A DNA stretch of 64,000 nucleotides, taken from Zasmidium citrigriseum (Eukaryota > Ascomycota > Dothideomycetes > Mycosphaerellales > Mycosphaerellaceae). Each line of letters starts with the position of its first letter. Positions within the stretch are counted from its first letter, which is position 1. The stretch spans positions 310,001-374,000 of the forward strand of contig NHNW01000006.1 of the NCBI GenBank assembly GCA_002786025.1, read 5' to 3'. The translations under genes and the position numbers were made by a program. Below the pieces are notes generated by a model. That model saw only the letters and a list, made by a program, of their open reading frames with translations. It was not told the origin of the DNA and made no database searches. This document shows positions 43,284 to 55,698 of this stretch, in pieces.

Positions 43284-44258
43284 TTAAAAATAAAAAGTAG
43301 AGAGCATTGAGCAGCGACGGATCCCTGATCGCGGGCGGATAGATCCTACGCGGGAGCTGCGGGAGGACTAGCAGGATTGTCGGAACCTCACCTTTCAAGT
43401 TGTGCAAGTAAATGCCACACCACAGCTTCCTCGCTATCATCGCGAACGACACTCACTCCACGGATATTGCAAGCTCCTAGAAGAAGTCAGTAACCTCGCT
43501 GAAGGTTTGCGGACTGTTCTGTGGATTTTTCTGATTGGTGACACTCTGACAGGGCAAAAACAAGGCAGTGAAGAGAGAATCTGTTGGTGTCTACTTACCG
43601 TCCTGGTGGCCACCGGAGGCGGGGTCCTTTCTGTCAAGAGCCCTACACTCAACCTTGCAACCGGACGTTTTCGAGACTTCCTTCTGCACTCTTATCTGAT
43701 CTCATTTTCGCGCGCTTCACGACCGTCACACGACAGCACCACGACACGCAACGGCATCTGATCCAGTGATCATCTCGCAGCTGTGCAGCGAGCGGCAGCG
43801 CTCGCTTATCGCGTCAGAGGATCCCGTGTGTCGCAGGAACGTGGCTCGCCCGTCCTCCCACGCCGCCTTACATAACACGTCAGAAGTGCCTTTTTAAGGG
43901 TTGGCGCTGCAGTCTCCCGGTGTCGGGCGCGCATTTCGATTCGCCTCTCGCGGCTGGCTTCCTGCAGGCGTCGACCTGACCTGCCTACTTGCGCTGCCAG
44001 TCGTCTCGCCGCGCTGTGGCAGGAACAGCTGGCCGCGCGACCACCAACGAAGATCATCACCCGCTCAGCGAGTACTCTCCATCCCCCGTGGCTGCGCGGA
44101 CCCCCCAACGCGGGCTGTGCGCCGAGCACTGCAGCCTTCCTCTTTAAGAGTCACGAGCGTCCCCGATCCACCGTGCAAGGGGCGATTCTCGCGTTCAAAA
44201 CCCGCCCGGCTAGCAGCAGCAAAGGTACTATGACTGATCCCCCTCTTCTCTCAATATT
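43284..44258. other. intergenic, upstream region of SIT transporter
   Basis: About 1 kb without a supported gene; short open frames have no recognisable content. Confidence 0.4.
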
Positions 44259-44305
44259 GATAAGATCTTTAATCTCCGGCTCCGTCTTTTCTGCGGATCT
44301 GATAA
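44259..44305 (+). promoter_or_regulatory. paired GATA-factor sites (SreA/Urbs1-type) upstream of siderophore transporter
   Basis: ATCTGATAA at 44297-44305 matches the ATCWGATAA consensus described for the fungal iron-repressor GATA family (SreA, SRE, Urbs1, Fep1). A second GATAAG core starts at 44259, 42 bp upstream. They lie 54 and ~95 bp upstream of the transporter ATG, which fits iron-repressed expression. Site match is seen; the regulation is inferred. Confidence 0.6.
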
Positions 44306-44359
44306 GACGTGAACCTTCTTTGGCCTCTTCGCACCTCACCCTATGCTTCTGAACCGACC

Positions 44360-46397
44360 ATGAGAACATACGGCACTCTTCTGCCTTCTGACGCCGACAC
44401 TGATGCGGGCCCAGACGTCGAGAGGACGGCCGATTCCGGCATAGGGACGCCGGCCTCCTCGGACAAACGCGAACACAGCAACGACCTGCGCCCTTTGCTG
44501 GACGACGACCGGAGATCGGTCATGTCGGAACGCAGCCATGAGTCGGCACAGGCTGGTGTCAAACGCCTGGAGGCCATCTCGTCGACCTGGTCAAAGACTG
44601 GGCTCTACGTGGCCTACGTCGGCATCGCCTTGCTGGCTTACGCGACATCCCTAGAAGGTCAGACGACCACGAATCTCACCATCTTCGCAACGAGTGCCTT
44701 CAAGGCGCATTCCCTGGTATCAACCGTGCTGGTCGTACAAGGCGTCGTTCTTTCCGTTGTCAAACCACCAATGGCCAAGATTGCGGATGTCTTCGGCCGG
44801 TTCGAAGCATTCGGGCTCTCGGTACTCTTCTACGTCATTGGGTTTGTTCAACAAGCAGCGTCGAACAACGTCGACACCTACGCGGCGGCTCAAATCTTCT
44901 ATTCGGCGGGTCAGACCGGTCTCCAAATCCTTATTCAGATCTTCATCGCCGACACGAGCGACCTGGTCAACCGAGCACTCTGTTCAACGATCCCCGATAT
45001 CCCGTTCCTAGCCAATGTATGGCTTGGACCGGCGTTGGCAGACACGATTCTTCACAAGCTGAACTGGAGATGGGGATATGGGATCTGGTCGATTGTACTA
45101 CCCATCGCCTTCTTGCCGCTGGCATTGGCACTTGTCATCAACCAACGCAAGGCCGCTATGCGGGGCATTTTACCCACCTCGCCGTTTGCCGGAGAGTCAT
45201 GGTGGGAGATGGCAAAGACGTTGTGGTTTGAACTGGACTTCTTTGGCCTCCTTCTGATCGGCGTGGCATTCACTTTGATTTTGATTCCACTGACACTCGG
45301 ATCGAAAGCTGGCTGGAACAACCCAAACCTCGTCACCATGCTGGTCGTTGGCGCGGCCTGCTTGGTTGCCATACCTTTCTGGGAGAGAAACAAGACACTG
45401 GCGCCTCACGCATTCTTCCCACGGGCATTCTGGAAGAATAAGACGATCATGTGCGGGCTGGCCCTTTCCTTCTTCTACTTTAGTAAGTGATCCTCGACTC
45501 TGTCCTTCTAATCACTTACTGACCATTGCAGTGGCTTTCTACCTTTCTGTCTACCCCTACTTCCAGTCATATCTTCTGGTGGTGCAGAACCTTCCCCTCA
45601 CGAAAGCGGGTCGCATCGTGCAGACCTTCACCTTCACCTCGACCATCACCTCGATTGTGGTCTCTTTTGCGATCAAATACACCAAGCACTACAAGAAGTA
45701 CATGGTGGCAGGGACTCTTCTCTACACCATCGGGCTGGCACTTATGATACATTACCGCACGGAAGACTCGTCGCCAAGCATCATCGTCGGGACTCAGATC
45801 TTCTTGGGCGTCGGCGGCAGCTTGACCCACCTGCCTGCGCAGCTTGGCGTGCAGGCGTCTGCGAGCCATTCAGAGGTTGCAGCGGCTACTGCACTGTTCC
45901 TTACATTCCTGGAGATCGGTGGCGCCGTCGGGTCAGGAATCTCGGGAGCGATCTGGACATCGAACGTGCCAAAGAAACTCGCGATGTATCTCCCGGAAGA
46001 GACAAAGGACCAAGCAGCCGAGATATTCGGCAACATCACTCTTGCATCGACAGGATGGCCAATGGGAAGCCCCACGCGCGTCGCAATCAATCAGGCCTAT
46101 CAGGAGACAATGACGATGATCCTGACAGTGGCGGTCTGCGTGTCGCTACCATGCATATTGTTGAGTTTGTTGATGACAGACTACAAGCTCGATGAAATTG
46201 ATCAAGGAGTAAAAGGAGTGGTGATTGGCGGTACACAAGAACGGGTCGACCATGGCGAGACGGAGCCTCGTGCAGGCCCGTCATCTACGAGATTGATGAG
46301 CACACACGGAGAGGACGAGGATGATGACGAAGAGCATGGTGAGGACCGACAGAACTCGTCGAGAACGCGATTACTCGGCAGCAGGAAAGGATCATGA
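44360..46397 (+). CDS. MFS siderophore-iron transporter (SIT family)
   Basis: Imports ferric siderophores by proton symport. Exons 44360-45482 and 45532-46397, with a 49-nt intron (TTTA|GTAAGT...TTGCAG), give 662 aa. The cytoplasmic N-terminus (~75 aa, acidic) precedes about 14 hydrophobic segments. Signature pieces are SLEGQTTTNLTIFATSAFKAHSLVSTVLV, KPPMAKIADVFGRFEAF, YSAGQTGLQILIQIFIADTSDL and LNWRWGYGIW, as in MirB/Sit1. The second half has the long extracellular loop with PTRVAINQAYQETM typical of SIT proteins, and a polar, very acidic C-terminal tail. No siderophore NRPS or other iron gene is in the window. GATA sites upstream suggest iron repression. Confidence 0.92.
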
Positions 46398-47746
46398 AGT
46401 TCTAGACGCATTTGATTGATTTGGCATGAGCGACACGAGGGAATGATAGAGGACACTGCATGCGGGGTTATCGGAAGCGATGGATTGATTGATTGCATTG
46501 ATTCTGGAAATTTGGAAGCGTTCACGCGCGTAAAATGGATGGGGCACTTGGGATACCTGGGGGAGTTTGCGACATTTGACATTTGACATGCACTTCTGCT
46601 GGTTGGGTTTGAGCATTCTCGAGTGCATTGGAGCGGAGCATGTAGCGGCGTGATGAGCCCATAGCGTGATACCCTCTGCGGAATGGCTATTCTTCCTCAA
46701 ACAGTGGCTGAAGTTCTGAGGGCGCTTGGTTTCATGTGCGTGTGAAAAAGGTTGGCGGGATCCCTGCTCTAGACACGCGCCGAAGAACAATTTCTTCGGG
46801 AGCTAGGCTAGCGACTGTGATGAGTTGGTGAGGAGGAACCGGCTCGCGGCCAGCCCCTGGCCTGAGGGCTTGTGAGACGCTGTGGATTTGGTGAGATTGT
46901 TGTGAAAACACGTAAGTCCACGCTGTGGTATGAGACAATTCGCGGCAAGCCACAGCAAATTGGCAGTGTGAGATAGCAAGACACGGTGGGGTGAGCATAT
47001 CCACAGTCGCCGGCGGCACGAAGCTGTGTCCTTCGAGCACCTCACCGCCAAGCAGCGTCTGGCAGCCAAAGGGAGCTGACTCGCCTGCGAACTGGTGCTC
47101 TGCCAGACAGACTTCATCCGGCGTCTCGTGCTGTGTGAGAGGCCTAACTACGCGACCTGGGCGTTTGCGACGAGTCCGCCAGATTTAACCTCACTTTGCT
47201 CTATATCAATCTCGCTGCGTTGCCCGTCGCCGCCGCTCTCGCTCATCACCCACGACTACTGCTGGCGCCGGCGCGAACAGCAAGCAAGCTGCACGACACC
47301 TCATCTCGCCTGGCCTCGCTCACTGCCGACCTCACCTTACCTCACTCCAAGCCCTCCCATCCATTGTGACAGATCGTCGCCACGTGCAATCCGACCCATC
47401 GAGTCTCTCCCGTCGCCACACACGTCGCACCGCCGCAGTCTGCTGCCACGTCCCCTGCTATCGCCAACAATCCGCTCGTCAGACACGCAACCGCTAAGCC
47501 TCATTGCTGCTCCTGGCTTGCCTGGTGCTTGCTGGCTGCTGCCCGAACAACCACACCACCCAGGGTCTACACCTTAGCTCACCGTTCGCGACGTCCTCTT
47601 GCAGGCCCTCACTCCACCTCGTCACTGCTGCAGGAACCATCACTTCGAGAGTCAAGGAAGGAGAGAAAGAGAGCTGGTCACGGGTGCCGGAAGGTCCCAC
47701 GCGCGGAGCAGAAGACTACAGGAAGCTCTCGTGAAGAGCGGTCAGA
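46398..47746. other. long intergenic region, CDC42 promoter and probable 5' UTR
   Basis: 1.35 kb with no supported coding gene on either strand. The right third is pyrimidine-rich and low in ATGs near its end, consistent with a long CDC42 5' leader. Confidence 0.45.
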
Positions 47747-48720
<974 letters not shown>

Positions 48721-49481
48721 CCGCCGATCATCCTGACGAGAGAGTAGCGAACGACGTGGTGCCTCAGACACCGATTCTATCATACCAGGCAAGCTGGGCG
48801 TGCGGCGTTGGGGGGAGCGTTTCTCAGGATTACATACCAAACTTGTTCGTAAAGCAGCATCTTGAATCGCGATTGCTAAAACTTTAGCCAACCAATTCTT
48901 TCATCGTGATGCGACTGTCCTGGACGATCTTTCCGAATTACGAGATCAGCCATCTTCAACGGCCTCGTCCGCCTTTACTTCGCCCCAGATGCCAGAGCAT
49001 ACCGCTCGAAATCCGTCCCTCAGCATGCACACATAACTAACAACTATCCAACGAACACGGAAGTGGCTCGGAAAGATTTGGTAGACGTTGCGTGGACTCT
49101 TGTGTGAAAGCTGAAGGCTGCTATGTGAGTGTTTGCTGTTCCATTTCCCGCTCCTTCCTTATTTGGCAGGCTTGGCGTTTCGAGATTCACTTCACCCCTT
49201 CCACCACAGAACAATGCTAATCCAGCACAACACTATGCGACACCAGATTCTTCTAATTCACTCTCATCTCGACGCCGGCATCGCAGTGATGCTAAGTCGC
49301 CGCTGGTCCTGTGAAGGGTGACTGCCATTCACTGTCGTTGGCCTGGCGACTGAGAGCGCATCGCCACACCCGAAGCTTTGCCGCGCACTCCGCGTTTGCT
49401 CCCAAATGTTCCCGTCCCTGGCCAAAATCCCGCTGCTCCCACTTGACTCCCCACCAACACCACAACTACACAACCACCACC
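48721..49481. other. intergenic
   Basis: 761 bp between CDC42 and the next plus-strand gene; no feature recognised. Confidence 0.4.
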
Positions 49482-52400
49482 ATGGCTCCGATATCACAGG
49501 AGGAGCGAGACGAGAGAGCCGACCAGGCGGACCAGGCGCTTGGCCTCGAGTCCCAGCACCCCAGCCCGAATGCCTTTGCTATGGCAGAAGTACAGCGACA
49601 CCGATACATGCTGCAGGCAAATGCCTTCTATCAGGAGGACTGGCGCGCGCGAGAGAATGCGCCGCGGGACCTGCCGCACCCTGCATTCACTCAGCCCGAT
49701 CTCATTTCAAACCTCTCACTTCCGATACCGCGCCTGCCTCCGCAAGCTCAAGTTCAAACACAAACGCAAGCTCGCCAGCTTGCACCTCAACAACAACCAC
49801 AACATCTTGCACCACCACAACCGCGAGAGAGCAACGTAACCACCTTCTCGCCGTTCATCATGGCGGGCGAAGACCGTCCACAGGAGTCACCTCCTCCGAT
49901 CGATTTAGGCACGACCCCGAAGACGACGCCGGTCCCCACCCAGCGCGGCTGGATTGAAGAGCGCAGCGAGCAGCGCCGTCATGAGGTATGTGACAACGGC
50001 CACAGGCCACCCCATCATGTTTGAAGACGTTTGCTGACCTTTCACCTTCCACCTCGACAGCGATCCGGTGCCACCGACGAGAGGATCCCAGTGTTCCACC
50101 CGTCACCAGCCTTGCCCGGCGAGGGTTTCCAGCGAGCCACCACGATGCCACCGTCCATGAATGCCTCAAATGCCACGAATGCCGCTGCCGATGCCACTGC
50201 AGCCGCCGCAACCGGATCACGAACGACGACGAGAGAGAAGGCTGTAACCTTCGCACCGGAAACTAACACGTCGGCAGTTAAAAAGGCCAAGGCCGAAGAC
50301 ACCCAAAAGAAGGGCGGTCTTCTGGACCGCATGTTCGGCGGCAAGAAGTCATCCGCAGCCGACCGTCCACCAACGCCAACCCCTGAGGCACCCTCCAGTG
50401 CCTCATCCAAGATGCCGCCGAAGGCTGCACAGCTTCTCGGCGGTATCACGAGGTCGCCGTCGAAGACCAAGGGTCTATTCTCTCGCCGCACGTCGGATGT
50501 CAATGACATCAACAAGATCCAGCAAAGCGATGCCGACCAAGGTCGCTCGAAGTCTGCTATGGGCAACTATGGCAACAACGGCTCGACCAGCAGCCGCACC
50601 GGCGGCGGTGATCAGGGCCGTTCTCAGTCGTCCGCGGGCAATTACAGCAAGAATGCAGGCTCAGCGAACAGTCGCACTGCCGGCTCAGACACCGGCGGCA
50701 GCCGCAGCCGCCAGAACACCCCAAACGTGTCTGGACTGAGCCGTCATCTCAGCTTAAGGGGCATGGAACAAAGCATCCCACCAACACCGCCATCAAAAGA
50801 CACGCCGCCAGACGAGCCTATCAGACGTTACTTGGGCGGGAAGACAACTGCTCTGGGTATCTCGACGAGCGACACCCCAAGTCGGATCACTGGTAATGTG
50901 AGCTCCAGCGACTTTCTGAGCCCGGCGCGTGATGGCAACTTTGGTCATCGTGGTGTGCCAAAGCTTCAGACGGCTCCAAGCATGCACTCGCTGCGCGGAT
51001 CGATGGCAGTGGCCCCGATGGAAAACGACCCAGCCCTCATCCGCGAGATGGCGAGTCGCGTTGGGCCATTGAACATCGAAGGTTTCGCATTGCCATCGGA
51101 GACCAAGACTCGCCCGGAGAGCATCATTCGTTATTCGCCAAGCATTTACGCCGACGACTTCGACAGCGGCGTCAAGTCCATGGCCAACATACCGGCCCGC
51201 ATCGACGAGGTACTTGAGAACGAAGTCTCGCCGTCTCGTATGGCGAACCGACACACGCGATCGATGTCTATGACCACCCAGAATACCACGGCCACATCTG
51301 GTACTATTCCAATGGTGTATCCAGACCTCGTGAATGATCAGTCGATTGTCGACTTTCAGAGATTCGAGCTCACACCGCCGTCTGTCAAGGCGACGCCGTC
51401 CATGAGGACTGCTTTCAAGCAGGTGGAGGATGCCTTGGAGCAGGCTGCTTCAACCAGCACCGCTGCTGCTACGAAGAACACCCCTACTCCTGGAGAGAAG
51501 AAGAAGCTGCACCTGGTGACCGATGTCGACACTGGTCGCCAAATCTTCCCAAGCGGCATGCTTCAGAACGATCTCCGAGAACAGGGCTTTGAGCAGACTC
51601 CACCACCAGATCTTGCTCGGTCAATCGACGAGACGAAGATTCATCCAGCCTTCCGCAAGGATCCATTCTCCAGTGAACATCTCCCGCCGACGTTTTATGA
51701 TATCCAGGGCAAGACGTTCCGGAAGCCATCCTACAAGGTAGACAATGAAGTCCGCAAGATGGTAGCGGCACTTGAGCAAGACCAGAGCAACGAATTGCCC
51801 AAGGGCAAGGGAAAGGAGAAAGTGGCGAACATCTTCGAGAATGCCCCGGACTTTAGCCCAGTCAGTGTTTTCACGGCTTCTGATGGTGGCGAAGGTGGCT
51901 TGATTCGCCGTTTGTCGTCGCGCTTGAGGCCGCAGCGTTCTTCACGTGCTAGCCGCGATCTCTCAGCAAACGCGAGTGACCAAGCTGCCAACACAGCTAC
52001 TGCCCCATCGGACAACACCACCACTGCTGGAGATAGCGCCGACGACAACCGCCTCGACTCGCCTCAGCGTGTCGACTCCAACACCGCGCGCTTGTGGTAC
52101 CTTGCCACTGCTGACGAGACTGGCGCGCCCACGCCTGCCGAGACCTCATTCAGTGAGCAGTCGACCATCATCCAGACGCCCAACCTGCCTGACGGCTTCG
52201 TGCGTCCACCAGGTGGCCGCCATATCACCAGCTCCGACCTCGACGGCTACCAATCTCCCCGCCGTAGTCACTCTGATCGTCGCTCTGCCAGTGGCCTTTC
52301 TTCATCTTCCATCGACAGGATGCCGAACATTCAAGAGGAGGGCATGGCATCCTCGCGCCGCACTCCACCAGCATCCTCGAGCCGCGCTCCACCAGCATCC

Positions 52401-53006
52401 TCGCGTCGCGCTCCACCGGCACCCATCCCAATCCCGCCACCACCAGGATTGCCGCCAGCTGGACCACCGCCAGCTGTCCCTGGCTCGACTCAAGCGGCTC
52501 CGGCGGCTCCACCACCAACCGGCGGCCTTCCACCCGCCCCTGCTTCGACTCCAGCAGTTCCAGGCAACGGTGCGATGACTACCGACGAGCAATTCTCGAC
52601 CATGACGAACCTCTACACTCAGCTGATCAAGCAATTTGGTGATCTCCAAAGCCAGCAGCAGCAGATGCGCCGCGTCATGGACTTCAACCAGGCGCATGTC
52701 CTTGGTGCAGTCCACAACGCTACTCAGCTCGCAAATCATGCTGTTCAGCAGGTCAACCAGCTACGATCTGAAGTGCAGCAACTTGCACAGCAGCAACATG
52801 GTCACCAGCAGGCTGCTCAGCAACAGCAGCCCACTGAGCAGCACTCCACCCAGCAGCAATTCGCTCATCAGTCCACTCGGCAGCAGTTCGCTCAGCAGCA
52901 GCAAGCTCAGCAGGGCTCCTCCCGTGACCCACACGACTACGACCCATACGACCCGCCGTCCAAGCGCTCGAAGAACCCCAAGTCTCCACCACCAGGTGGT
53001 ATCTAG
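49482..53006 (+). CDS. large disordered Ser/Pro/Gln-rich protein, function unknown
   Basis: Exons 49482-49985 and 50061-53006 with a 75-nt intron (GAG|GTATGT...TCGACAG|CGA), phase 0, give 1149 aa. I recognise no catalytic domain. In order there are a short helical start (ISQEERDERADQADQALGLE), a Gln/Pro stretch, and a basic patch KKGGLLDRMFGGKK followed by LLGGITRSPSKTKGLFSRR. A long Ser-rich region has repeated DQGRS and GNY units, then LHLVTDVDTGRQIFPSG and YDIQGKTFRKPSYK. An Arg/Ser/Pro repeat (PPASSSRAPPASSRRAPPAP) and PPPPG runs follow. A predicted coiled coil (QLIKQFGDLQSQQQQMRRVM ... VQQVNQLRSEVQQL) ends in a polyglutamine-rich tail with a KRSKNPK patch. It could be a cortical or septation-type scaffold next to CDC42, but that is speculation. 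Confidence 0.72.
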
Positions 53007-53026
53007 GAGGTCCAACACAGCTCTTG

Positions 53027-53376
53027 GAAAGCACGGCTTCAACACTTCTCATCCAGAGATTCACACGACACACCACTTTTGCGACACACTTCACTCGGCA
53101 CTCCAGCTCGCACACCAACACCTCATCGACAACCCGGTCTCTCCTTCACTGGTTGACACTAGGAAACTCGACAAGGATATTGGATAGCACGGCTTGGAGA
53201 TTTTCTTGCGGAGATTAATAACTGTACTGTACTTTACGACACGACACTTCACTCTGCGCTCCCGGCTTGCACACCAGCGCTTTCACCAACGACCCGGTAT
53301 CTCCATCACGGCTGACACTAGGAAGGAGGAGGAGGAGGTTGGATAGCATGGCTTTGGATGCTTGATGCGGAGATAT
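53027..53376 (+). repeat. imperfect tandem duplication (~157-bp unit) in 3' UTR
   Basis: The string GGAWAGCAYGGCTT recurs at 53027, 53182 and 53341 (spacing 155 and 159). Between them two diverged copies align over ~135 bp, 53082-53217 and 53242-53376. Both hold CACTTCACTC, GCACACCA, ACCCGGT-TCTCC, TGACACTAGGAA, TTGGATAGCA and GCGGAGAT. The array starts within 25 bp of the stop codon of the preceding gene. Confidence 0.7.
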
Positions 53377-54208
53377 GAACTTGAAAAGAAAAGGAGTTTT
53401 GGGCTTTTGAAATGGGAAGATACCCCGAGCCATAATGGCTGCAGTCCTTGTGCGTTGCTTTCATAGGAGAGAATGAGATGGATTTCTTTGGCTTTCTTGA
53501 TCACTGTCCTCGCTCAACGTGTCACTGTCTGAGCTAACCTCCACGTCTTTGATGCCTCGAGACCGTGCTCTTCCGGCGGGGATCGCTCTTTCTTGAGGAA
53601 TGATATCTCTGCAACAGCTCGAGCAATTGAGCCAGCAAGAGCGCCTTCAGTGTCTTGAGAGCGACTCGATTCAACGGAGATCGTTCTCTCTCCAATGCTG
53701 CCACCGGCTGAGCTGACGAGACCGCCGTAGCATATCCATCCCCTTCTCTACGACGGAGATCGCATCTCCGCGTCTTGACAGACCAGGCAAACTATGGCAT
53801 CTTCAGCATCTTGAAACTCCTTCTTTACGCCTGGGATTGGCCCTTTCACATCCCAACAGGACTTCAGTAGCTCGTGCTGGTCTTGGCTGCTTTAGGATCT
53901 TGGTGATTGTTGGGCGAGTATCTTGCAGGGCTTTTACTGACGGAGAAGACGGCGGCTTGAGTATCTCTGCAAACCTTGGCATCGACTGAGCAATCCTTGA
54001 CATCTCAAGCATGTCGAAGACTCTTCGCTGGAACCGAGAACACTCATCAAAACCGACATCCATTCAACAAGATTACACCTCCATGGGCTCTTCATCACAC
54101 CTCAGACTGATCATCCCTTCGACGATCGACACGAGCGCAACTTTCCTAGACCGTGCCTCCCAGATAAAGAACTCAAACTCCAGCCCATTTGCTCGTGGCA
54201 TCCAACTT
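53377..54208. other. intergenic with possible decayed coding sequence
   Basis: On the minus strand 53891-53514 is one open frame broken only by TAG at 53750-53748. It may be a gene relic or chance. Nothing else recognised. Confidence 0.25.
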
Positions 54209-54488
54209 CTATCCCGACCTCCTAGCACAATACGCCCCAACAGCGCCCAGAACAGCAAGCACCGGGAATATGATAACAAGAGCGAGTCTCCAGGAATGAA
54301 AGCCACATGGCTCGTCTTCACTATTAATTATGTCAGTCTCGCATGCAACGGATGACAGTGAGGATGGCGACTTGCCATTCACCGTCCCTTTTGATGAACA
54401 TCATGTTGGTGTTCGGCAAGGGTGAGGCGAAGGCGACCTCGCAAAGTGCGAGGGAGATGAAGGCGAGGAAGAAGTTGATGGATGGCAT
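54209..54488 (-). CDS. 74-aa signal-peptide/single-TM small protein with GC-AG intron
   Basis: I do not recognise a family. The ATG at 54488 opens a clear signal peptide (MPSINFFLAFISLALCEVAFA, cleavage likely after AFA) and a short lumenal part ending DGEW in the unspliced reading. A 55-nt intron from 54375 to 54321 starts with GCAAGT instead of GT, contains CTGAC and ends TTAATAG. Its removal joins the frame (Cys38) to EDEPCGFHSWR and a strong hydrophobic helix (residues 50-69, LALVIIFPVLAVLG) followed by ARRSG at the C-terminus. Total 225 coding bases. Two cysteines, C38 and C43, flank an acidic loop. Short size makes chance possible, but the signal peptide, in-phase intron and TM together support a gene. 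Confidence 0.5.
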
Positions 54489-55126
54489 GGTTGTTCTCTC
54501 GCGAGACGTCGAAGATTGTTTTTCAGGGTCGGTAGATGAAGTAGATTTGCTCGAGGCTGATTGAGGGCTTGGACTCTCAAGACTCTATGCTCTCATCCAC
54601 GTCCTGATATCCCTTCGATGGCGAGCCAAAAGACGACGTTCCATCGCGTCAATCAATCGTACAGACCGGTGAGGAAGAGCGGTTCTAGCCCCTATGTTGC
54701 ATTTGTGACGCGGTCAGTCTGTCTGCGACTTGCCAATCTCATGCATTGGAGCAAGGCTATAGAGAGGCTTTGACTTGGCATATTCGTAACTTGTTGGCCA
54801 AGCTGGGGCGATGAACAAAAGGGTGGTGTGGGGGAGAGTAATATGGGCGTCTCTCATGGGAGACACCGCCGTGTGTCATGCATGTGGCCTCACAGGAATC
54901 CTAGCAGTACGAGCGTTGCCTTCTTGTTGGTACGACTTACAGTAAGGCTACTGTCGTACAGACTTGAAACGTAGATCGGCTGAACTTGCATGTGAGGAAC
55001 GGCGCAGGCTATCTTTGAACTTGTGAGGTTGATAAGCCACAACGACATTGTTCGGCGGCGAAGTACAAGACAAGTCGAACACGGATGATTCTCATGCATC
55101 CACATCGCAAGTGTTGCCCATGTCTT
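54489..55126. other. intergenic
   Basis: 638 bp between two minus-strand genes; nothing recognised. Confidence 0.4.
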
Positions 55127-55698
55127 TCAGCTGAACTCCGGCTTCTGATCGGCGCCGTCCACAGGCTTCGTGTAGCCCAATCGGTCTCGGTTGTAGAACT
55201 CGACGGCAATCTAGCAACCCCATAAGTATACATCCAAGCAGTGCGCTGACAGATACATACCTTATGATTAGCAGCACCGCCGTCCAAACCACCACTCTTA
55301 ACGCAAGTCACATCAGGCATGATCTCGAGCTCGGTGTACAAAGAGCTTCCGCAGGTTGGGCAGAACTGATTTACATCATGTCAGCCAGCTCTCCCGTCAA
55401 TTTGGCTAGTAAGAGACGCACCCAATGCTTGTTGATCTTGCCCGAAGCTCCCACGGCATCATAGTCCTTCGGCTTGCCCTTGGTGACTTTGAAGTTCGTG
55501 CGTGGAACGACAACGTTGGAGGTATATGCCGCGCCGGTCCACTTTTGACAGTCGGTGCAATGGCTAACGAGGAGGTAGGATGTGAGCTGTGGTCGAAAGA
55601 CGCCTTGGAAGAGAAGTGTCATACCAAAGTGCTGTCACCGCCGGCTCACCAGTATATTCGTAGCCAATGGCACCGCACATGCAGCTGCCTGACGCCAT
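55127..55698 (-). CDS. GFA/CENP-V-type (Mss4-like) zinc protein
   Basis: Four exons (55698-55625, 55563-55422, 55365-55261, 55210-55127) with introns of 61, 56 and 50 nt give 134 aa. The GFA fold is clear from its cysteines: MASGSCMCGAIGYEY (first pair), LCHCTDCQKWTG (second pair plus His) and FCPTCGSSLYTE (third pair). FYNRDR and an EF-S end close the protein. The family is named for glutathione-dependent formaldehyde-activating enzyme, but most fungal members are small zinc proteins with no proven reaction. No signal peptide. Phases of all introns close, and the acceptor TTAG|CCATTGC is fixed by the HCTDC motif. Confidence 0.88.

Noticed and set aside
46732..47117. Two overlapping minus-strand frames upstream of CDC42
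   Set aside because: Both are Cys/His/Ser-rich without motif or plausible start context; more consistent with promoter or UTR sequence.
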